Under the pieces are notes generated by a model, which was not told the DNA's origin, did no database searches, and saw nothing but the letters and a program-made list of their open reading frames with translations. 47,026 nucleotides of DNA, taken from contig CAZXFT010000024.1 of assembly GCA_964640655.1 (NCBI GenBank), positions 1 to 47,026 of the forward strand. Reading direction: 5' to 3'. Position 1 is the first letter of the stretch. The number at the start of each line of letters is the position of its first letter. The position numbers and the translations under genes are program-made. The stretch is from BJGO01 sp964640655 (lineage in GTDB: Bacteria; Bacteroidota; Bacteroidia; Chitinophagales; UBA10324). This document shows, one piece after another, positions 35,427 through 43,639 of this stretch.

Positions 35427-36206
35427 TTACTTCCCCTTAAACGCTGCTTTGCGCTTGCTCATAAATGCAGTAGTACCCTCTTTAAAATCTTCTGTGGTAA
35501 AGCAATTGGCAAACTCTTCTATTTCGCGCGCAAAGCCATCGTCTTTTTTATCATAATAGGCATTTACGCAATTAATAATTTGTTCTGTAACCAGTGAAGA
35601 CTTGGAGGCTATTTTATTCAGTATCTCTATACACTTTTCTATAAGACCTTCTTGAGGTACCACCTCATTCACCAAACCTAATTGCCTGGCTGTCGCGGCA
35701 TCGATCATATCCGCAGTAAGTAATAACTCCAGAGCTTTAGCCTTACCTATATAGCGTACCAAACGCTGTGTGCCGCCATAACCGGGTATCACTCCCAGAT
35801 TAACTTCCGGTTGTCCGAACTTGGCATTATCTGACGCTACACGCATATGGCATGCCATTGCCAGTTCGCAACCACCACCTAACGCAAAGCCATTAACAGC
35901 AGCAATTACTGGCTTGGGGCATTCTTCCACCTTATTGAATATGCGGTGCCCGTTGGCTGAAAGTTGTAATGCCTGTTCTCTGCTGAACGATGCAAACTCA
36001 GCAATATCAGCACCTGCAGCAAAGGCTTTATTGCCGCTTCCGGTAAGGATGATGCCTTTTATCTTTTCATTTTGAGTGGCTTCATCAATAGCCATTTCAA
36101 TTTCAGAAATCAAATGAATGTTAAGTGCATTCATTTTATCCGGTCTGTTGATGGTGATGATAAATATGTCTTTTTTAATTTCTGTAAGCAACGTGGTATA
36201 TGCCAT
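35427..36206 (-). CDS. Enoyl-CoA hydratase/isomerase (crotonase) family protein
   Basis: 259 residues, typical length. The oxyanion-hole segments are AFAAGADIAEF (first) and GFALGGGCELAMACHMR (second). Two catalytic Glu candidates are placed as in hydratases, in GGGCELA and GQPEVNLGVIPG. It hydrates enoyl-CoA in fatty acid or amino acid breakdown; chain-length preference cannot be read. It lies 24 bases downstream of the B12-binding subunit gene on the same strand, which fits acyl-CoA metabolism as a common theme. Confidence 0.93.
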   Translation of the reverse strand: MAYTTLLTEIKKDIFIITINRPDKMNALNIHLISEIEMAIDEATQNEKIKGIILTGSGNKAFAAGADIAEFASFSREQALQLSANGHRIFNKVEECPKPVIAAVNGFALGGGCELAMACHMRVASDNAKFGQPEVNLGVIPGYGGTQRLVRYIGKAKALELLLTADMIDAATARQLGLVNEVVPQEGLIEKCIEILNKIASKSSLVTEQIINCVNAYYDKKDDGFAREIEEFANCFTTEDFKEGTTAFMSKRKAAFKGK

Positions 36207-36230
36207 AATCGATTATGAGAAAGTTGTGGT

Positions 36231-36653
36231 TTAAAAATTTCTGTGTTCGTCAACCCATTTGTTGATGTATGCAACAATATCGGATGTGGTTGTTCCGGGT
36301 GGGAACAATTCGCCGCAACCCATTTCTTTCAGTTGCTTCATATCTTCTTCTGGAATAATGCCTCCACCGGTAAGCAATACATCATTCATCTGTTTCTCGT
36401 GCATCAGTTTCAGTATGCGAGGAAACACAGTCATATGTGCACCACTCAGAATACTTACACCAATGGCATCCACATCTTCCTGAAGCGCGGCATTCACCAC
36501 CATCTCGGGTGTTTGTCGCAGTCCGGTATAGATGACTTCCATTCCGGCATCACGCAGTGATGAAGCTATCACTTTAGCGCCGCGGTCGTGGCCATCGAGG
36601 CCTACCTTGGCTACCAGCACACGTACAGGTCTTTTGCGGGTTGGGTTGCTCAT
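36231..36653 (-). CDS. Stand-alone cobalamin-binding subunit of an acyl-CoA mutase
   Basis: 140 residues consisting of one B12-binding Rossmann domain. The base-off motif D-x-H-x-x-G is present (LDGHDRG), followed by SILSGAH and the late TGGGIIPEED, as in the C-terminal domain of methylmalonyl-CoA mutase or the small subunit of isobutyryl- and hydroxyisobutyryl-CoA mutases. The large catalytic subunit is not adjacent, so the substrate is open. It overlaps the following Lys-rich gene's stop by 4 bases and lies upstream of an enoyl-CoA hydratase gene. Confidence 0.92.
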   Translation of the reverse strand: MSNPTRKRPVRVLVAKVGLDGHDRGAKVIASSLRDAGMEVIYTGLRQTPEMVVNAALQEDVDAIGVSILSGAHMTVFPRILKLMHEKQMNDVLLTGGGIIPEEDMKQLKEMGCGELFPPGTTTSDIVAYINKWVDEHRNF

Positions 36654-36892
36654 TTCTTCTTTGTTTTTCCTGTTGATGATTTTTTTACTTTTTCCTCTTC
36701 TTCTTTCATCACTTTTTCTTCTAGTTTGCGGTCAACAACATTACGGTTCAGGAAACTGTTGATGTGGTCTAAATTCTGATTGGTTTGCACCCGGCCAAAC
36801 TCGTCCAGGTAAATGTCGAAGCCCTGCAATTCATCGGTCAACTTAGGTAGTTGTTTTTCTTTTTTCTTCTTGGCTTTGCGTTTGATGCTCAT
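36650..36892 (-). CDS. Small lysine-rich protein between gltX and the B12 subunit
   Basis: 80 residues with a pattern of basic ends and an acidic middle: MSIKRKAKKKKEK at the start, then LPKLTDELQGFDIYLDEFGRV, a helical middle and a Lys/Glu tail ending KTKKK. Its stop overlaps the B12 subunit start by 4 bases and its start shares one base with the gltX stop (TGATG), so it is translationally coupled on both sides. I do not know its function. Its high charge suggests nucleic-acid or ribosome binding, but that is a guess. Confidence 0.72.
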   Translation of the reverse strand: MSIKRKAKKKKEKQLPKLTDELQGFDIYLDEFGRVQTNQNLDHINSFLNRNVVDRKLEEKVMKEEEEKVKKSSTGKTKKK

Positions 36893-38436
36893 CAGGACAA
36901 AGGAAATTTTTGTTGGAAAATACGCATTCTCTCCAATGATTTTTCCTTGCCCAGAATGGCTGCAATTTCATATACTGCCGGACCGTTTTTGGTGCCACTA
37001 AGCATAATGCGCAGCAGAGGCAACACATCACCATTCTGTAGCTGATTGTTTTTGATAAAATCAAGTATCAGTGTTTCAACTTCTTTGGAATTAAAATTTG
37101 TTAATTCTGTCAAAGCATCAAACAGTTGATCAAAAATGGACTTCGACCTGGTATTCCATTTTTTTGAAATAATACTATCGTCATAGTCACGGATATCTTC
37201 GAAGAAATAATAGCCTTGATCATATAATTCATTAACATATGTGCAGCGATCTTTCAGTGAACGGCAAATCAATTCTAAGGTATGCTGGGTTGGAGTGTTT
37301 TTACCTTTTTGTTCCAACACCTTTTTTAAAGCATCAGCCAACACAGAATCACTCAGTTTCTTGATATACTCCTGATTAAACCATTTCGCCTTTTCAAAAT
37401 CGAAACGTGCCCCGCTTTTACCCACTTGTTCTATACTGAAGAGTTGCACCATTTCATCGAGAGTAAATATTTCCTGTTGCAGGTGTCCGGGATGCCAGCC
37501 TAAGAGCGCAATCATGTTAGTGAAAGGTTCGGGGAAAAATCCGCGTTCACGAAAACCAATGGATAGTTCTCCGGTTGCAGGGTCTTTCCAATTCAGTGGA
37601 AACACCGGAAAACCTAATCGGTCGCCATCGCGTTTGCTCAATTTACCGTTCCCATCCGGACGGAGTATTAATGGCAGATGGGAAAACTGAGGCATCACAT
37701 TTTCCCAGCCCAAATACTTATATAAAGTAACATGCAGAGGTGCTGAGGGTAACCATTCTTCGCCACGAATTACATGAGTAATCTTCATCAGATAATCGTC
37801 CACCACATTTGCAAGATGATAAGTAGGCATACCATCACTCTTGAACAAAACTTTATCATCCAACTGCGAACTGTTGAATGTTACCCAGCCACGAATCAAA
37901 TCGTGAAATTTGATTTCTTCTTTACGTGGCATCTTGATGCGTATCACGTATGGCTCACCGTTCTCTAATCGTGCTTTCACTTCATCCTGTGGCAAGACCA
38001 GAGAATTTTTCATGTACTCACGGGTAACGGCATTATACGCCGCTGCAGCCATACCACTGGCCTTAAAACGCTCGCGCATGGCATCCAGTTCTTCTGAGGT
38101 GTCAAAAGCATAATATGCGTGGCCCGCTTCCAGAAGCTGATCGGCATATTGACGATATATATGCTTGCGCTCCGATTGTTTATATGGACCGTATCCTCCG
38201 TCCTTTCCCGGACCTTCGTCGTATGTAATACCACACCAGTTCAATGCTTCGAGCATATATTCTTCCGCACCCGGTACAAAACGGGTTTGGTCAGTATCCT
38301 CGATACGGATAATAAAAGTGCCCTTGGTTTTTCGGGCAAATAAGTAATTGTAAAGCGCAGTACGCACGCCGCCTAAATGCTGCGGTCCTGTTGGACTTGG
38401 GGCATATCGTACTCTTACCGGTCTGTCTGTCGTCAT
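36892..38436 (-). CDS. gltX: Glutamate--tRNA ligase
   Basis: 514 residues, in the class I range. The ATP site motif reads RYAPSPTGPQHLGG (HLGG at 20-23 as the HIGH signature), and the second signature is KLSKRDGD near residue 265. It charges tRNA-Glu, feeding both translation and tetrapyrrole synthesis. The C-terminal anticodon-binding helical domain follows from about residue 330. It heads the operon gltX - small Lys-rich gene - B12 subunit - enoyl-CoA hydratase, preceded by a perfect -7 element. Confidence 0.97.
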   Translation of the reverse strand: MTTDRPVRVRYAPSPTGPQHLGGVRTALYNYLFARKTKGTFIIRIEDTDQTRFVPGAEEYMLEALNWCGITYDEGPGKDGGYGPYKQSERKHIYRQYADQLLEAGHAYYAFDTSEELDAMRERFKASGMAAAAYNAVTREYMKNSLVLPQDEVKARLENGEPYVIRIKMPRKEEIKFHDLIRGWVTFNSSQLDDKVLFKSDGMPTYHLANVVDDYLMKITHVIRGEEWLPSAPLHVTLYKYLGWENVMPQFSHLPLILRPDGNGKLSKRDGDRLGFPVFPLNWKDPATGELSIGFRERGFFPEPFTNMIALLGWHPGHLQQEIFTLDEMVQLFSIEQVGKSGARFDFEKAKWFNQEYIKKLSDSVLADALKKVLEQKGKNTPTQHTLELICRSLKDRCTYVNELYDQGYYFFEDIRDYDDSIISKKWNTRSKSIFDQLFDALTELTNFNSKEVETLILDFIKNNQLQNGDVLPLLRIMLSGTKNGPAVYEIAAILGKEKSLERMRIFQQKFPLS

Positions 38437-38456
38437 TTTCTTTCTGTAATGCGCGG

Positions 38457-38464
38457 CAAAAGTA
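38457..38464 (-). promoter_or_regulatory. Promoter -7 element of gltX
   Basis: TACTTTTG on the minus strand matches TANNTTTG exactly, 20 bases before the gltX ATG, inside the short gap behind deaD. It suggests that gltX has its own promoter despite the tandem arrangement. Confidence 0.5.
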
Positions 38465-38484
38465 AAGGTAAAGTGCGGCTCTTG

Positions 38485-40113
38485 TTATACGCGCTGTGCT
38501 TTTACGTCGTGTCCGCCTATACTTACTTCATCAAAAGCCTGTTCGATGAAAGGAGCAATCTGATCATCTACATCAAAAATGGTGCGGTGCTTCTGCACAT
38601 CTATCTTACCAATCTTGAAGCGCTTCTTCTTAAACTGATTGTTTAAAAAGCGAATCAAAAACTCAGGAGATACTTTTTGTGCAGCGCCGGCATTGATAAC
38701 AAACTTGATATAGTTGTTCGAAGACTCATCATTTCTGCCTTCTTTACCTCTGCGCTCATCCCTGCCTCTGCTATTGTCTTTATGTTGAACATTAATGTCC
38801 TGCGCATTTTTGTAATAATTGGTAAATCGATGAAATTCTACCGCCATAAATTTTTTAATCAACTCTTCCTTAGTCATCCAAGCCAGTTTACTGTTAATGG
38901 AAGGCAGGAATGCATCTAACTGCTCGTCGCTGACTGCTTCCTCTACTTTATTTAAGTAAACAAAAAGTTGTTTTTGGAAAATGTCGCTCACTGTAGGCAC
39001 AGCTTTGTGCTCCATTATTTTACCGGTCAGCTTTTCTATCTGTTTAATCTTGTATTGCTCCTTAGCATTTATGATGCACACCGATTCACCTAATTTACCT
39101 GCGCGACCTGTTCTGCCGCTACGGTGCACATACACTTCTGTTTCATCCGGGAGGTTATAATTGATTACATGTGTCAGATCTTTAACATCTAATCCACGTG
39201 CTGCCACGTCGGTGGCTATCAACAGTTTAAACTGTTTATTCCGAAAACGATCGGTTACCCTGTCTCTTGCATCCTGAGTTAAATCACCATGCAGTGTATC
39301 GCTGTTATAACCGTCTTGCTCCAGTTTGGAAGCGATGTCGCGTGTCTCTTGTCGTGTGCGACAAAAGATGATTGCATACATATGAGGATACAAATCAATT
39401 ACACGTTTCAAAGCTGCATAACGGTCACGCTCGTGCACCATATAATAAGAGTGCGTTACCTGAGCAGTGCTTTCATTCTTTTTAACCACTGAGATCTGAA
39501 CAGGGTTGTTCAAATACTTTTTTGAGATACCGGCAATAGCACCCGGGAATGTAGCTGAAAAGAGTAACGTTTGTTTTTCGTTTGGAGAGGTTTCCAGTAT
39601 TTCATTCAAATCGTCCTGAAAACCCATACTCAGCATTTCATCTGCTTCGTCTAATACTAAATAGCGGAGCTCGTTCAGTTTCAGCTGTCTGCGTTTAATC
39701 AGGTCTAAAGTTCTTCCCGGTGTTCCGATAATGATCTGCGGATTTCTTTTTAAAAGTTTAATTTGATTGTTGATGCTGGCACCACCATAAATAGCAACGC
39801 AGGAAACACCTGACAAATACCGGGTGTATTTCTCAACATCGGTAGCAATTTGAAGGCATAGCTCGCGTGTGGGGCAAAGTATCAAAGCCTGAACTTTAAA
39901 ATTATCGGCTTCTATTTTATGTAAAATAGGCAGGCTGAATGCTGCTGTCTTCCCTGTTCCTGTTTGTGCTAAACCAACCACATCGCGGTCATTTTCCAAA
40001 ATGTGGGGAATGGTTTTTTGTTGAATTGGTGTTGGATTAACGTAGCCTATTTCATCAATGGCACGTAATATCTCAGGTTTCAGCGCGTAGTCTGTAAAAA
40101 AATGTTGAGTCAT
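38485..40113 (-). CDS. DEAD-box ATP-dependent RNA helicase with DbpA-type RNA-binding domain
   Basis: 542 residues. A Q-motif (GYVNPTPIQ) is followed by motif I AQTGTGKT (49-56), Ia PTREL, Ib TPGR, motif II D155-EAD158, motif III SAT, and motifs V-VI ARGLD and HRSGRTGR. A charged, Arg/Asp/Glu-rich linker at about 445-470 precedes a C-terminal DbpA-like RNA-binding domain (FVINAGAAQKV). The family acts in ribosome assembly and cold-shock RNA remodelling, and it lies divergently next to ribosomal protein genes. The leader is about 95 bases long from the predicted -7 element. CsdA/DeaD is the closest named group; I do not assign the symbol. Confidence 0.92.
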   Translation of the reverse strand: MTQHFFTDYALKPEILRAIDEIGYVNPTPIQQKTIPHILENDRDVVGLAQTGTGKTAAFSLPILHKIEADNFKVQALILCPTRELCLQIATDVEKYTRYLSGVSCVAIYGGASINNQIKLLKRNPQIIIGTPGRTLDLIKRRQLKLNELRYLVLDEADEMLSMGFQDDLNEILETSPNEKQTLLFSATFPGAIAGISKKYLNNPVQISVVKKNESTAQVTHSYYMVHERDRYAALKRVIDLYPHMYAIIFCRTRQETRDIASKLEQDGYNSDTLHGDLTQDARDRVTDRFRNKQFKLLIATDVAARGLDVKDLTHVINYNLPDETEVYVHRSGRTGRAGKLGESVCIINAKEQYKIKQIEKLTGKIMEHKAVPTVSDIFQKQLFVYLNKVEEAVSDEQLDAFLPSINSKLAWMTKEELIKKFMAVEFHRFTNYYKNAQDINVQHKDNSRGRDERRGKEGRNDESSNNYIKFVINAGAAQKVSPEFLIRFLNNQFKKKRFKIGKIDVQKHRTIFDVDDQIAPFIEQAFDEVSIGGHDVKAQRV

Positions 40114-40206
40114 GATTTAAAAAAAATTGTGTTGATCCCCGGTATTGATATTTGCAGAAGTGCGTTGGGGCAAATTGAAATATTCAAATGAGTGTTAAAT
40201 GTGGTG

Positions 40207-40240
40207 CAAAGTAAGGTATAATAATTCAGATAACCGCAAA
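40207..40240 (-). promoter_or_regulatory. Candidate promoter of the DEAD-box helicase gene
   Basis: On the minus strand TTTG (40240-40237), 23 bp, then TACTTTG (40213-40207), a one-base-shortened TANNTTTG. It leaves a 5' leader of about 90 bases, with a T-run just before the ATG. Confidence 0.4.
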
Positions 40241-40354
40241 GCGACAGTTTGTAACAGATGAAAAATTTGAGTACAAAGTGTTCAAGAATCTGAGTTTCGG
40301 AAGGATATTTTAAAAATAATCAAACTTGCATGTGGGAATTTTGGAAACAATTAA

Positions 40355-40362
40355 TACATTTG
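40355..40362 (+). promoter_or_regulatory. Promoter -7 element of the rpmC transcription unit
   Basis: TACATTTG matches TANNTTTG exactly, 31 bases before the rpmC ATG, with CGTCCC following. A TTTG at 40340-40343 is only 11 bp upstream, too close for a standard -33, and CTTG at 40325-40328 is 26 bp away. It shows that the ribosomal cluster starts transcription here, not from upstream S10 operon genes. Confidence 0.6.
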
Positions 40363-40393
40363 CCGTCCCTTTTTAAACAGGGGGTAGTACAAA

Positions 40394-40597
40394 ATGGCTA
40401 AAAAAGAAAAGATAAATCTGGCAGATATGTCGGCTGAAGACTTGAAACAGTCTATAGTTGATGAGAAGTCTCATTTAAGAAAAATGAAGTTCAACCATTC
40501 AGTAACTCCATTGGAGAATCCAATGCAAATGAGAGAATTGCGTCGTAAAGTAGCCCGTTTGCTCACTGAGAAAAATAAAAGAAAAACTGCCCGCTAA
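40394..40597 (+). CDS. rpmC: 50S ribosomal protein L29
   Basis: 67 residues, the usual L29 size. An N-terminal helical hairpin (DMSAEDLKQSIVDEKSHLRKM) and a C-terminal helix (MRELRRKVARLLTEKNKRK) match. L29 sits by the polypeptide exit tunnel near L23. It is the first gene of the cluster and, unusually, no rplP or rpsC precedes it: the nearest upstream gene is a divergent helicase. Confidence 0.95.
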   Translation: MAKKEKINLADMSAEDLKQSIVDEKSHLRKMKFNHSVTPLENPMQMRELRRKVARLLTEKNKRKTAR

Positions 40598-40609
40598 CAA
40601 TTAATAACC

Positions 40610-40864
40610 ATGGAAAGAAATCTTAGAAAAACAAGAATCGGTGTAGTTGTAGGAAGTAAGATGGATAAGTCCATCACTGTAACTATGGAACGTAAGGTAA
40701 AGCACCCTATGTATGGTAAGTTCTTGAAACAAACCACCAAATTCCACGCACACGATGAAAAGAATGAAGCCAATGTTGGCGATACAGTTCGTTTGATGGA
40801 AACACGTCCAATAAGCAAATTGAAGCGTTGGAGATTAGTGGAAATCATCGAAAGAGCTAAATAA
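40610..40864 (+). CDS. rpsQ: 30S ribosomal protein S17
   Basis: 84 residues with the S17 OB-fold pattern: RKTRIGVVVGSKMDKSITV, HPMYGKFLK and VGDTVRLMETRPISKLKRW. It binds 16S rRNA early in 30S assembly. It lies 12 bases after rpmC, in the standard order. Confidence 0.97.
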   Translation: MERNLRKTRIGVVVGSKMDKSITVTMERKVKHPMYGKFLKQTTKFHAHDEKNEANVGDTVRLMETRPISKLKRWRLVEIIERAK

Positions 40865-40893
40865 TTTATCCAACTGTCAAATACCTGAAATAA

Positions 40894-41262
40894 ATGATAC
40901 AGCAAGAATCCCGATTAAACGTAGCCGATAACAGCGGAGCCAAAGAAGTGCTTTGCATCAAGGTATTGGGCAATTCCGGTCAACGCTATGCCGGCATTGG
41001 TGATGTTATAGTGGTTACCGTTAAAGATGCACTGCCAGCAGGTGGTGTTAAAAAAGGAACTGTTTCCAAGGCGGTTATTGTTCGCCTGAAAAATCGCATA
41101 CGTCGTAAAGACGGGTCTTACATCCGTTTCGACGACAACGCAGTAGTACTGCTTAACGAAGCCCTTGAGCCTAAAGGCACTCGTATTTTTGGCCCGGTAG
41201 CACGTGAGCTTCGCGAGAAACAATTTATGAAAATCGTTTCATTAGCACCGGAAGTACTATAA
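40894..41262 (+). CDS. rplN: 50S ribosomal protein L14
   Basis: 122 residues, the exact family length. It starts MIQQESRLNVADNSGAKE and ends near REKQFMKIVSLAPEVL, both diagnostic. L14 forms part of the intersubunit bridge B8 on the 50S face. In order after rpsQ with a 29-base gap. Confidence 0.97.
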   Translation: MIQQESRLNVADNSGAKEVLCIKVLGNSGQRYAGIGDVIVVTVKDALPAGGVKKGTVSKAVIVRLKNRIRRKDGSYIRFDDNAVVLLNEALEPKGTRIFGPVARELREKQFMKIVSLAPEVL

Positions 41263-41290
41263 TTCTCACATCTTAAGATTATTAAAGAAA

Positions 41291-41629
41291 ATGAACACAA
41301 CTAAAAGACATGCTCCGAAACTTCACATAAAAAAGGGTGACACCGTTTATGTGCTTTCGGGTGATGATAAAGGCAAGAAAGGTCGTGTATTGGACATTGA
41401 TACTAAAACAATGCGTGCTTTTGTAGAAGGCATCAACATTGTGTCGCGTCATACCAAGCCTGATGCAAAAAACACTCAGGGTGGAATTATCAAAAAAGAA
41501 GCTCCAATACCGGTATCTAAGTTGATGGTCGTTGACCCCAAGTCAGGAAAACCTTCACGCATTGGTCGTAAAGAAGTGAACGGCAAATCCGTTCGTTATG
41601 CAAAAAAATCAAACGAAGTCATTAAATAA
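41291..41629 (+). CDS. rplX: 50S ribosomal protein L24
   Basis: 112 residues. The KOW motif is visible in KKGDTVYVLSGDDKGKKGRV, then the family blocks VEGINIVSRHTKP and QGGIIKKEAPI. L24 initiates 50S assembly at the 5' end of 23S rRNA. Its stop shares one base with the rplE start (TAATG), coupling their translation. Confidence 0.97.
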   Translation: MNTTKRHAPKLHIKKGDTVYVLSGDDKGKKGRVLDIDTKTMRAFVEGINIVSRHTKPDAKNTQGGIIKKEAPIPVSKLMVVDPKSGKPSRIGRKEVNGKSVRYAKKSNEVIK

Positions 41630-42201
41630 TGAGCACAGTAAAATACGCACCTCGTTACAAACAAAAATATGCTCAGACGGTTGTACCAGCTTTGATGAAG
41701 CAGTTCAACTACAGCAGCATTATGCAAGTACCACGCCTCACTAAAATCTGTATTAATCAGGGTTTAGGTGATGCCGTAGCCGACAAGAAAATTGTAGAAA
41801 CGGCTATGAACGAACTAACTTCCATCGTTGGTCAAAAAGTAGTACCTACAAAATCGAAAAAAGATATCTCTAACTTCAAACTGCGCGTTGGTGTTAACAT
41901 CGGTGCGCGCGTTACCCTCCGCGGTGACCGTATGTTTGAATTTCTGGATCGTTTAATATCTGTTGCATTACCTCGTGTACGTGACTTTAAAGGCGTGAAT
42001 GAAAAGAGCTTTGATGGACGTGGTAACTACACGCTTGGAGTAACAGAGCATATCATTTTCCCGGAAATCGACATTGATAAGATCAATAAGATTAACGGTA
42101 TGGATATTACATTCGTTACTACTGCCAACACTGACGAAGAAGCAATGGCATTGTTAAAAGAATTAGGTATTCCTTTCAAAAATCAAAACAACCAATCATA
42201 A
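41629..42201 (+). CDS. rplE: 50S ribosomal protein L5
   Basis: 190 residues. The blocks PRLTKICINQGLGDA, PTKSKKDISNFKLR and RGDRMFEFLDRLISVALPRVRDF are typical of L5. L5 binds 5S rRNA and contacts the P-site tRNA. It starts within the last base of rplX. Confidence 0.97.
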   Translation: MSTVKYAPRYKQKYAQTVVPALMKQFNYSSIMQVPRLTKICINQGLGDAVADKKIVETAMNELTSIVGQKVVPTKSKKDISNFKLRVGVNIGARVTLRGDRMFEFLDRLISVALPRVRDFKGVNEKSFDGRGNYTLGVTEHIIFPEIDIDKINKINGMDITFVTTANTDEEAMALLKELGIPFKNQNNQS

Positions 42202-42208
42202 CTGAGTA

Positions 42209-42478
42209 ATGGCAAAAGAATCAATCAAAGCCCGCGAAAGAAAAAGAGCCCGTATGGTAGCTAAATATGCTGCTAAACGCGAAGCATTAAAAGCTGCCGG
42301 AGATTATGCCGGTTTGGATAAGTTACCTAAGAATGCAAGTCCGGTTCGTCAGAAAAACCGTTGCAATTTAACAGGTCGTCCTAAAGGTTTTCTGCGCTAT
42401 TGGGGATTGTCCCGTAACCAGTTCCGAGAACTGGCCGTTTACGGCAAGATTCCCGGAGTTACCAAATCGAGTTGGTAA
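42209..42478 (+). CDS. rpsN: 30S ribosomal protein S14, zinc-free long form
   Basis: 89 residues, the long C-minus type: it has a single Cys in NRCNLTGRPKG and lacks the paired CxxC zinc sites of the short form. The tail RYWGLSRNQFRELA is characteristic. It is followed by a terminator, so it ends the first ribosomal transcription unit. Confidence 0.97.
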   Translation: MAKESIKARERKRARMVAKYAAKREALKAAGDYAGLDKLPKNASPVRQKNRCNLTGRPKGFLRYWGLSRNQFRELAVYGKIPGVTKSSW

Positions 42479-42507
42479 CCTTAAATTAGAATTCAAACAC
42501 ATAACAG

Positions 42508-42539
42508 CAGCCCTGTTTTTCAGCAGGGCTGTTTTTTTT
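42508..42539 (+). terminator. Rho-independent terminator between rpsN and rpsH
   Basis: CAGCCCTG (42508-42515) pairs perfectly with CAGGGCTG (42524-42531), followed by eight T residues. It lies 30 bases past the rpsN stop, inside what is normally one continuous operon. Confidence 0.88.
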
Positions 42540-42593
42540 CACTTTTTTATCAAAATAATTAGAAGCAGGTATATCAATTCTCGAAACAATTTA

Positions 42594-42601
42594 TACTTTT
42601 G
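42594..42601 (+). promoter_or_regulatory. Internal promoter -7 element upstream of rpsH
   Basis: TACTTTTG matches TANNTTTG exactly, 29 bases before the rpsH ATG and 55 bases past the terminator. The sequence after it (CGTTCCC) resembles that after the rpmC promoter (CCGTCCC), suggesting a related start region. Confidence 0.6.
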
Positions 42602-42630
42602 CGTTCCCAAATTTTTAACGTAATACACAA

Positions 42631-43032
42631 ATGGTTACCGATCCGATTTCAGATTTTTTAACTCGTATTCGCAACGCGTCTAAAGCAGGCCATCGCATTG
42701 TGGAAATTCCTGCATCCAATATCAAGAAGAACATGACCAAGATACTTTATGATCAGGGGTATATCTTGAAGTACAAATTTGATGATGCAAAAGGTCCTCA
42801 GGGCACTATTATGATTGCGTTGAAATACCACCCGCTTACCAAGCAACCGGCTATCCGTTCGTTATCAAGAGTTAGTCGTCCGGGTTTACGCCGTTATGCC
42901 AAATCAGCCGAAGCTCCTCGCGTTATTAACGGTTTGGGTATTACCATTCTTTCAACCTCAAAAGGTCTGATGACTGAAAAAGAAGCCAAAGCTAACAATG
43001 TAGGTGGCGAAGTATTGTGTTACGTTTATTAA
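42631..43032 (+). CDS. rpsH: 30S ribosomal protein S8
   Basis: 133 residues. It starts MVTDPISDFLTRIRNAS and ends with the S8 motif (NGLGITILSTSKGLMT and GGEVLCYVY). S8 is a primary 16S rRNA binder of the central domain and can also regulate its own operon. It is the first gene after the internal terminator and promoter, so in this genome it leads a separate unit. Confidence 0.97.
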   Translation: MVTDPISDFLTRIRNASKAGHRIVEIPASNIKKNMTKILYDQGYILKYKFDDAKGPQGTIMIALKYHPLTKQPAIRSLSRVSRPGLRRYAKSAEAPRVINGLGITILSTSKGLMTEKEAKANNVGGEVLCYVY

Positions 43033-43059
43033 TAGAATTAACAAAGAAGAACTAAGAAT

Positions 43060-43620
43060 ATGTCACGCATAGGAAAATTACCGGTATCTCTGCCCAAAGG
43101 AGTAAGTGTTTCGGTGGCCCAAAACAACATGGTTACTGTAAAAGGCGCCAAAGGCGAATTGAAAATGAAAGTGGATCCGGATATGACCATAGATGTTAAG
43201 GATGGTGTACTGGAAGTTAAACGTCCTACCGATAGCAAGCGTCATAAAGCTTTACACGGATTATACCGTGCATTAATCAATAATATGGTTACCGGAGCCA
43301 ACGAAGGATACTCTGTAGTATTGGAGTTAGTAGGTGTTGGTTATCGTGCTGCAGTAACCGGACAATTACTTGAATTGAACGTGGGATATACGCATCCGGT
43401 GATGTTTGCATTACCTAAAGACATCAAGGCATCGGCTGCACAGGAGAAAGGACAAAACCCAATGGTTACCCTAGAGTGTGCCGACAAGCAACTGTTAGGT
43501 CAAATGGCAGCTAAGATTCGTTCGGTGCGTAAACCAGAGCCTTACAAAGGAAAAGGTATCAAGTTTAAAGGAGAAATATTAAGACGCAAAGCCGGTAAAT
43601 CCGCTGCATCAGCTAAATAA
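43060..43620 (+). CDS. rplF: 50S ribosomal protein L6
   Basis: 186 residues with two L6 domains. MSRIGKLPVSLPKGV opens the first, and the second carries the family block VRKPEPYKGKGIKF near the end. L6 lies near the factor-binding site and the sarcin-ricin loop. It follows rpsH after 27 bases. Confidence 0.97.
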   Translation: MSRIGKLPVSLPKGVSVSVAQNNMVTVKGAKGELKMKVDPDMTIDVKDGVLEVKRPTDSKRHKALHGLYRALINNMVTGANEGYSVVLELVGVGYRAAVTGQLLELNVGYTHPVMFALPKDIKASAAQEKGQNPMVTLECADKQLLGQMAAKIRSVRKPEPYKGKGIKFKGEILRRKAGKSAASAK

Positions 43621-43639
43621 TAAAACAACATAGATTACC

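Noticed and set aside
40114..40393. tRNA or small RNA between the helicase and rpmC
   Set aside because: I found no cloverleaf or T-loop-like sequence; the region is explained by two divergent promoters and a leader.
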